Assembly (NCBI GenBank): GCA_963783095.1
Contig: CAWAMR010000008.1
Location: 1-64,000, forward strand
Source of the DNA: CAWAMR01 sp963783095
Lineage (GTDB): Bacteria; Planctomycetota; Planctomycetia; Gemmatales; Gemmataceae
Length of the DNA stretch: 64,000 nucleotides
Reading direction: 5' to 3'
The notes below the pieces were generated by a model. The model did no database searches. It saw only the letters and a program-made list of their open reading frames with translations, and was not told where the DNA came from. Position numbers and translations under genes: made by a program. Shown piece after piece: positions 58,403 to 64,000 of the stretch (the first letter of the stretch is position 1; each line of letters begins with the position of its first letter).

Positions 58403-60284
58403 GCGAATCGAGCAAATAATCGAGTATGTAACTGGCAATGGAGAGGTGACAAAGGACGAGATCCTAAACGCTTTCAATGTGCGTGAAGACGAGTATTCGG
58501 AGATTAAGAAACAGGTTCTGAAACAAAAGTTGATTGAGGCAGGCCCAAAGCATACCGGCGGCTTCGTTATCAAGAAGCGCGCCTGGAAAAACACCGGAAG
58601 AAACCGCGTCCGGGCTGACGTTCTCTACAGAATGGGAGAACGAAACTGTAACTCGACTTTGCCTATCCTTCAACATCGCGAATTCGAAGAATTGTTGGGG
58701 CCCCTGGTCCAGACAGTGCGGCAATCGCGAACGCATGCCACTGGTGAGGATCGTCGCGGAACTAAACGCGAACTAGCTGCCGCGCTCGTAATTCAGCATG
58801 GGATTGACTTGTTGCGCGATAACTCAATCCGGGCGATTGTCGGAAAACGGGCCGGTGTTTCTCATTCCGATATTCCTCAACGATGGCACCCCGGAAAAAA
58901 TCAGGCAATTCAATTTGTCGCGGCGATTGATTTTCCGCCCGAACTGGCGGGAATCCCAACAGAGGATTCTCTTCCGGATTTTGAATATCTGGAAGGACGG
59001 TTTGAACTCCGGGAACTGGAGGATTTTCAAAAAGAGGTCAAATCACAACTCTCGGAATGCCTTCGCAGTCCGGGACGTAGGGCAATCGTCACGCTACCCA
59101 CCGGTGCTGGGAAGACTCGGGTTGCCGTTGAAACGATCCGAGATTGGTTCACACAAAACTCGCGCGCGGTGCTATGGCTGGCCCACACAGAGGAACTTTG
59201 TGAGCAGGCATATAGTTGTTTCCGGCAGGTGTGGGAAGGATCGGCACTTGTCCCGCCTCTTTTGCTTTTTCGATTCTGGGGCGACTACACCCGTCGTTAC
59301 GAGGATCATCGTGAATCGCTCAATCGAATCGCTCGTGAGGCCAGCGTCTTGGTATCGACGCCGAATCGGATTGTGAGTTTGATGGGTGCCGAAGATGAAC
59401 AACGCCAGCAGCTATTCAAGATGCTCAGCGATTCAACGAGCATTATCGTAATCGACGAAGCTCATCGAGCCGCTGCGCCGTCGTATCAACGAATCGTTGA
59501 TGAATTGGTCGGAAAGAACCCTCGAATGTCTCTCATGGGGCTAACAGCTACACCGTTTCGGCTTGAGTACCTTGGGAACGATCCGGAGGCGGGGACAAAG
59601 GAACTACGCGAGATATTTTCCAATTTGCTCGAAGCGGAGAAAACTCTTGGCGATGACCCGCGATCAGAATTGCAACGACGGGGCATTCTTGCCAAACCAG
59701 TTGCCGAAACGATCAAGACGCATACCCGCCTTACCCTCCCCGAGTTGAAAAACGAAACGATGACCCTGGAACAAATGGAGAAAATCGACGCTGCGATGAA
59801 GGTCCGCGCCGACAATCCTCGACGCCGAATGCTTGTCTTTCAACACATCTTGCCAATCTGCCAGGATGAATCAAACCTAGTTCTTTACTTCGGGCCAAGT
59901 GTTCGCGACGCGGAATGTATGGCCTACTTGCTGCGCGAAAAAGGCATCCCAACGGCAGTTGTTAGCGCGGCGACACGCGATGTTACTCGCCGGCGAGTTG
60001 TGAATGAGTTCAAGGACGGTCGGGTGCGCGTCCTTTGCAACTGTGAAGTTCTGACGACAGGATTCGATGCCCCACGAGTGACGCACGTCGTCGTGGCTAG
60101 GCCAACTGTGAGTCAGGTTCTTTACGAACAGATTATCGGACGCGGCTTGAGAGGTCCAAAATTCGATGGAACGGAAATCTGCACGATCCTCGATTGCGAG
60201 GATAATTTGTCGGATGACAAAACCCCGCTGTTTCTTGGCTATCAGGCTTTCCGCCACATTTGGAAACCACGAGTCGTGCAGTAG
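58395..60284 (+). CDS. SF2 DEAD/DEAH helicase with N-terminal winged helix
   Basis: An intact 629-residue helicase taken from ATG 58395, which overlaps the SNF2 stop; earlier starts have no support. The N-terminal 60 residues (QIIEYVTGNGEVTKDEILNA) look like a winged helix. Motifs: RRAIVTLPTGAGKTRVAVET (I), STSIIVIDEAHRAAAPSYQR (II), SLMGLTATPFRLEYLG (III), VLCNCEVLTTGFDAPRVTHV (V) and YEQIIGRGLRGPKFDGTEIC (VI). This resembles type I/III restriction and UvsW/XPB-like helicases. It is not SNF2-like and not DrmA by length. As the fourth gene of the coupled operon it should work with the methylase, PLD protein and SNF2 motor. Confidence 0.85.
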   Translation: MDERIEQIIEYVTGNGEVTKDEILNAFNVREDEYSEIKKQVLKQKLIEAGPKHTGGFVIKKRAWKNTGRNRVRADVLYRMGERNCNSTLPILQHREFEELLGPLVQTVRQSRTHATGEDRRGTKRELAAALVIQHGIDLLRDNSIRAIVGKRAGVSHSDIPQRWHPGKNQAIQFVAAIDFPPELAGIPTEDSLPDFEYLEGRFELRELEDFQKEVKSQLSECLRSPGRRAIVTLPTGAGKTRVAVETIRDWFTQNSRAVLWLAHTEELCEQAYSCFRQVWEGSALVPPLLLFRFWGDYTRRYEDHRESLNRIAREASVLVSTPNRIVSLMGAEDEQRQQLFKMLSDSTSIIVIDEAHRAAAPSYQRIVDELVGKNPRMSLMGLTATPFRLEYLGNDPEAGTKELREIFSNLLEAEKTLGDDPRSELQRRGILAKPVAETIKTHTRLTLPELKNETMTLEQMEKIDAAMKVRADNPRRRMLVFQHILPICQDESNLVLYFGPSVRDAECMAYLLREKGIPTAVVSAATRDVTRRRVVNEFKDGRVRVLCNCEVLTTGFDAPRVTHVVVARPTVSQVLYEQIIGRGLRGPKFDGTEICTILDCEDNLSDDKTPLFLGYQAFRHIWKPRVVQ

Positions 60285-60349
60285 TCGCGAATTGTGAGGT
60301 TGAATTCTTGAATAGTGGGGAATCGTTTCAATCTAAATAAGGCGCACCC

Positions 60350-61058
60350 ATGACCCCGGCCCTCCTTTTGGCTTCCTCGGAAAGAACGCGGCGAATACTC
60401 GAAGACCTCGAAGGAGTACGAGAGAACTTGCTTGCATTGTCGGACGACATCTGGCGGTCGATCGACCACAACGATCCAGTTGCCCTGGATGAAGGCGTCG
60501 AGTTCAAGCGAGCATACAACGCTAAAGCTGCCGCCTTTGACCAGGTGGCCAGTGATCTGTCGGCTCTGGTGCAACAGTACACCAGTGTTCGTCTCGAATC
60601 GGCTGAACAGTCCGGCGCTGACGACCAGGAACAAAACGAACGCATCATTTCCGAATTGAACCGCGAAGAACCACATCGACTGGACGAGGACTTTACCTAT
60701 AAACGCCCGCACGGATTCATTCTCGATGGCCAAGCGGCCACGGGCATCACGACTTGGCAGCGCATGTACGAATTGGTCTGCCGTCAACTTGTTGGTCGCG
60801 ATGAAGGCCGATTCCGCGCGCTTTTTCGACAATCCGGAGTTTGTCAGTAGTCGCGGGCATCACACTGTGACGACCGACTCATCCGCGCTCCGCAAGGCAC
60901 TCGAAGTGGGACAAGGGTTGTTCGTCGAGAGCAATCTATCCGCCAACGGAATCCGCGATGTGATTCGTCGGCTGCTGATTGCTTTTGACATTCCGATGGA
61001 CAAGATGCAGGTCTTCCTGCGCGAAGATCGCAATGCGGGGAGAGCCGAAGATGCTTAG
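60350..61058 (+). pseudogene. Unknown operon protein, one frameshift
   Basis: Lies 65 bases after the helicase in the same direction. It begins MTPALLLASSERTRRILEDL, has a helical first half (DIWRSIDHNDPVALDEGVEF, YNAKAAAFDQVASDLSALVQ), and after a frame change near 60,830 continues DNPEFVSSRGHHTVTTDSSA, LFVESNLSANGIRDVIRRLL, IPMDKMQVFLREDRNAGRAE. Corrected length is about 235 residues. I do not recognise a family. The conserved-looking RPHGFILDG and SRGHH segments could be tested as active-site candidates. It is probably the last gene of the methylase operon. Confidence 0.5.
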
Positions 61059-61149
61059 TATGCGAACGCCGCCTTCAGCGCGTCAGTGATGTAGTGAAGA
61101 CGAGATGAAAAAGTTTGAAGCATGGCCGGCATCGTGAATCCAAGCTGAT

Positions 61150-61881
61150 TCACCCGGTTTCCGCAACTGATTCCAATCGAGTGAATTCTTCTCCCAGCAA
61201 TCTGATGAGTTGATCGGCCTTCAGAGTGAACAAGTCGAAGGTTCGTTCGAGTTGCTGAATCCGAATAGGGAATCGGTGAACTAAATCTCCGGGTCGAACC
61301 CGGTTGGCATCAACGACGCCTTTTCGTGCCTTTTGACGTTCCTCATCCCAGTATAATTTGTCCAAGACTTCAAAGATGCACGGAATTCGCGTCAAGTACA
61401 GTCGCTTCATCACTGCTTCGGTCATCTTGTCCAGACTTGCAAGCGGCACGTTCATGTAGAGGCGGTCGTGTTTCTTCGCGAGACGTGCGGCGTTCCAGGC
61501 AATGAAAAGCAAATGCCGGTAGAAATGCCGAACATTCTTCGGTTCGAATACATAGGAGTAGTCGTTTCGAACGATGCGTTTGCCGCTGCGAATTGGGCAA
61601 ACTTCGTCAAAGTACAAGAGGCTCAGCCAGGTCCAAAGCCCGGCGCTTTGTGCTACATCATCCGTCGGCAACGGTGCGAGTATGGAGGTAAGATAGTCCG
61701 CTGCGGATTTGCGCAATTCAAACCGCTGCAATTCGACAGTGATTTGCGGCGTCACCTTCTCTGTCATTGAATCCATTTCCAGCAGATGGCGCGGTGCAGG
61801 TGAAGTTGGATCGTCTCGGCACCCGGCCAAGAACGACTTGAACGCCACTATTCCCAATTGGTTGAATTGTCGCAATATCAC
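61150..61881 (-). CDS. Unknown protein 3 of right-edge cassette
   Basis: A 243-residue helical protein; the GTG start at 61881 overlaps the stop of the gene before (CGTGA). LWTWLSLLYFDEVCPIRSGK, VFEPKNVRHFYRHLLFIAWN and YMNVPLASLDKMTEAVMKRL are its most family-like parts. The C-terminus (QQLERTFDLFTLKADQLIRL) is helical. I know of no function. It is the last of three genes read in the direction opposite to the methylase operon and ends 92 bases from it. Confidence 0.55.
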   Translation of the reverse strand: MILRQFNQLGIVAFKSFLAGCRDDPTSPAPRHLLEMDSMTEKVTPQITVELQRFELRKSAADYLTSILAPLPTDDVAQSAGLWTWLSLLYFDEVCPIRSGKRIVRNDYSYVFEPKNVRHFYRHLLFIAWNAARLAKKHDRLYMNVPLASLDKMTEAVMKRLYLTRIPCIFEVLDKLYWDEERQKARKGVVDANRVRPGDLVHRFPIRIQQLERTFDLFTLKADQLIRLLGEEFTRLESVAETG

Positions 61882-62666
61882 GATTCGCCTCCGTTCCCGC
61901 TTGTGGCGACCACGTATTTGTCTTTCAGTGCATGGGTTTCACAGAATGCATCAACCACTGACTCAATCCATTCCTCACGGATGTCATCGGGATCATTGGC
62001 GCGTGGAGGTTCCTGTTTGCTTGCGTGCAATTGTGTTCCGAACCGCAGCCAAAGAACGGGCCATTGGTCGGCTTCGTCCTCGATTTCAACGTTTTGTGCA
62101 ATGGCCTCCGATAATATTCGCCGAACCACTTCAGGGTAGATCGCTGCATAGAACACTGGGTCGGATCGAACGCGATCGACGAGGCCAGGTATGCTCTTGT
62201 TCACGAGCAGAAATACGTCATGCTCCCTGAACTCTAACTGCCAGAGTTGCTGGCCAAGTTCCACGGGCTCGATGGGCAGGATACCGCGCCGACCAGCAAC
62301 CGTTTGCTTTCCGGCCTTCTGTGGGCGAATATGTTCAGCGATGCCCAGTATTCGACCGTATTGCTCTGTGCGATCCACGACCTTCAGTGTGAAAAAGACA
62401 TTCTCGCCTTCCAAGTCCGTTAGCGTTCGATTAGTCGGCAGTTGCAGCTTACCGACTTCGCCAAACTCGAATCTTTTGATTACCGACGATCCGGCGCAGG
62501 TCGCCTCCAAATAGACGGCGGCATGGGAATAATGCGAGAGGAACGAAAGTCCCTCTAGTTTGATGGTAGCGTCAAAAGTGCGAGGCTGACCGTCGTGCAC
62601 CGCAATATCAACGCAATCCCGAGTAATGCGGCGGCGACCAGTAAAGTTGACTCGTTTAATCGTCAC
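61878..62666 (-). CDS. Unknown protein 2 of right-edge cassette
   Basis: A 262-residue protein. The GTG start at 62666 overlaps the stop of the previous gene by four bases (GTGA). Its first third is beta-rich (FDATIKLEGLSFLSHYSHAA, NVFFTLKVVDRTEQYGRILG), the second half is acidic and helical (VRRILSEAIAQNVEIEDEAD, WIESVVDAFCETHALKDKYV). No catalytic motif is visible and I do not recognise the family. Coupling on both sides indicates a three-gene unit. Confidence 0.55.
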   Translation of the reverse strand: MTIKRVNFTGRRRITRDCVDIAVHDGQPRTFDATIKLEGLSFLSHYSHAAVYLEATCAGSSVIKRFEFGEVGKLQLPTNRTLTDLEGENVFFTLKVVDRTEQYGRILGIAEHIRPQKAGKQTVAGRRGILPIEPVELGQQLWQLEFREHDVFLLVNKSIPGLVDRVRSDPVFYAAIYPEVVRRILSEAIAQNVEIEDEADQWPVLWLRFGTQLHASKQEPPRANDPDDIREEWIESVVDAFCETHALKDKYVVATSGNGGES

Positions 62667-64000
62667 GATTCATGCTCCTCTGCGCTCGTTAGTTCATCGA
62701 CTCGGACAAACAAATCGCGGTTTCGGTCAAATCCGCTCACTGAAAAACTGAAGTCCTGTTGAATCTGGGTCAAAACGACGATGTTTCCGTCCTCGATTTG
62801 CGGTCGGCCAATTCCCTTGCCGGTGGGATGCAAGTCGTTGTCGCCATTGCCGATCCTGAAATCGATCGGATTCCAATTGCGCAGTGGGTCACCCCGTGGA
62901 AGATCGTAAGCGACCGAAACGCGAATTGACGAATGCTTCGGCATCGGTACTGCCGCGTTTCGACTGATTTTGAAGCCGCCTGCTCGCTCTGTGATCGAAT
63001 ACCACTTGGGATCGGGAACTGGCGGGTTCAGTTTTGGCGGAACATCTGTGTCTTCACCGTGCGTCTTCTGCCGTTGAGGTCCGCCCGTGCGTTCGATCGA
63101 AAAGAAGTCGCTTAACAAGTCAAAGTCGGGCTCCGTCGTGGACGGAGTGAGTACCTCGACCAAACTGTCCACGATCCCGCGAACGAACTTGACACGGCCT
63201 TTCCAGGTCTTCCATTCGAGGTCGGGGCGTTCCGCAGAGGTATCCCAATCTTCATGGGCCGGCCCCTCCGTGTCTCCAAGCAGTTTGGCGAGAGGTCCAC
63301 CTTCCACGTTCACAAGTGCTTGTATTCCTCGTAGAGAAGCCCGCGCATTGATTTTTGTAATTGTCATACCTTCGCGAACGTAGTAGGCATCGCAGCGTGT
63401 GCCGTCACTCAGACGTTCCAGGTGAACATCCAGATGAGCCTGCTGGCCGCTTCCTTGCCGACGTGGGAGCCACACATTTACGCGGACGCTTGTTAATTCG
63501 CCTGCGGAAAAGCGACGCCGCAAGGCGGTCAAATCTTCAGGTTTGAACGCGGCATCGGTCAGTTCGGGGATTCGCTCCCGACCTAGAACGATCGTTGACG
63601 CGATTTTGTCCGAATTGCGGGTGAGACTTTGTTTGGCGAATTGAATCGGTGGGGCAATGTGCCGCTTGTTTCGCTTCGGACCGTCCCATTTTACCTTTTT
63701 GCAGGCGGCGGCGATTTCACTTTCGTTGAGAGTTACCGAACCAATGCCGGGACCAGCGATTTCAACGATGAGTTCTCCTCGAACAATTCGAGTGAAAAAA
63801 TGAACCAGGACGGCTTGCAAGAGCCGATTTGAATTGAGTTCATCCGGAACATATGGTGCCACGACCGATAGGCCCGGTTCGTTTTTTCGGCTCAGCCGCC
63901 ATTCTTTACAAAACCGATCTAACTCGTTGGGATCCACAATCGGCAGTGGAAGACCATTCGCATTCTGTATGCCGCACCAGTACCCTTCCGGCATGTATTC
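62663..64000 (-). CDS. Large protein 1 of right-edge cassette, partial
   Basis: The frame is open to the window's right edge, so the N-terminus lies outside; 445 residues are seen. The segment RLSRKNEPGLSVVAPYV, followed by LLQAVLVHFFTRIVRGELIV, resembles, from memory, the region after the ATPase fold in GHKL (MORC/MutL-like) proteins of defence systems, where a P-G-(T/L)-S loop is usual. The rest is beta-rich with no clear motif (SAGELTSVRVNVWLPRRQGS, FKISRNAAVPMPKHSSIRVS, FSFSVSGFDRNRDLFVRVDE). If the missing part holds the Asn and Asp-Gly motifs of GHKL enzymes, the guess would be confirmed. Confidence 0.5.
   Translation of the reverse strand, partial: EYMPEGYWCGIQNANGLPLPIVDPNELDRFCKEWRLSRKNEPGLSVVAPYVPDELNSNRLLQAVLVHFFTRIVRGELIVEIAGPGIGSVTLNESEIAAACKKVKWDGPKRNKRHIAPPIQFAKQSLTRNSDKIASTIVLGRERIPELTDAAFKPEDLTALRRRFSAGELTSVRVNVWLPRRQGSGQQAHLDVHLERLSDGTRCDAYYVREGMTITKINARASLRGIQALVNVEGGPLAKLLGDTEGPAHEDWDTSAERPDLEWKTWKGRVKFVRGIVDSLVEVLTPSTTEPDFDLLSDFFSIERTGGPQRQKTHGEDTDVPPKLNPPVPDPKWYSITERAGGFKISRNAAVPMPKHSSIRVSVAYDLPRGDPLRNWNPIDFRIGNGDNDLHPTGKGIGRPQIEDGNIVVLTQIQQDFSFSVSGFDRNRDLFVRVDELTSAEEHES

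Noticed and set aside
51064..61058. Complete class 1 DISARM or BREX system
   Set aside because: No DrmA, DrmB (DUF1998), PglZ, BrxC or BrxL protein is visible; only methylase, PLD and SNF2 components match, so I call it DISARM-like only.
49673..64000. A complete MZA (MutL/MORC-Z1-DUF-AIPR) system made of the AIPR protein and the right-edge cassette
   Set aside because: No Z1 helicase is seen, the AIPR gene is on the other strand 11 kb away, and the GHKL assignment is unproven.
1..64000. CRISPR arrays and rRNA genes
   Set aside because: No regularly spaced direct repeats and no rRNA-like stretch were found on reading through; only one tRNA was seen.

Overview
The window reads as two unlike pieces of DNA joined near position 33,175. 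The left piece (1 to about 33,175) is GC-rich and carries genes typical of the Burkholderia/Paraburkholderia/Caballeronia group: catechol and benzoate catabolism (catA-benABCD with a divergent LysR regulator) and a low-oxygen/stress cluster (chaB-like, zntB-like, PEP synthase, PfkB kinase, BON, UspA, VIT) with Fnr-type boxes. The right piece (33,175 to 64,000) has lower GC, and its integrases and phage-like genes resemble those of Planctomycetota, probably Gemmata-like. Neither gene that meets the junction is complete and no mobile-element end lies there, so an assembly chimera is the simplest explanation. Lineage calls rest on remembered family resemblance.

Left piece: positions 1-9,810 are a graveyard of mobile DNA: IS3 remnants, a four-gene serine-recombinase module (DUF5372, HTH, small ORF, recombinase), an IS5 element, a second truncated IS5 transposase, an orphan RelB-like antitoxin and an IS21 istAB pair. 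From 10,506 to 16,346 lies the benzoate-to-muconate block. From 16,526 to 22,384 there is a TIM-barrel isomerase, several gene remnants, a DHH phosphoesterase and PolX. From 22,529 to 30,648 four Fnr-type boxes punctuate the stress cluster. From 30,649 to 33,172 lies a NitT/TauT-like ABC transporter cut at the junction.

Right piece: two same-direction tyrosine recombinases flank a CAT-anticodon tRNA. After the second come two excisionase-like HTH proteins, a chain of tightly overlapping small genes, an NrS-1-like primase, a regulator and a phage terminase small subunit. No capsid, portal or tail genes are seen, which suggests a phage-satellite (PICI-like) element. It is followed by a dense defence island: a SIR2-like protein, an IetAS pair (AAA ATPase plus subtilase) whose protease gene is split by an ISKra4-family insertion with clear ends, an AIPR-family protein, a coupled operon of adenine methylase, PLD-like protein, SNF2 helicase and SF2 helicase (DISARM-like but with no drmA/drmB seen), and an opposing three-gene cassette of unknown function that runs off the right edge.

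Many otherwise well-conserved genes on both sides carry one to four frameshifts, housekeeping genes included. Much of this is probably sequencing error, so broken genes are described by the intact protein they imply and marked as disrupted.
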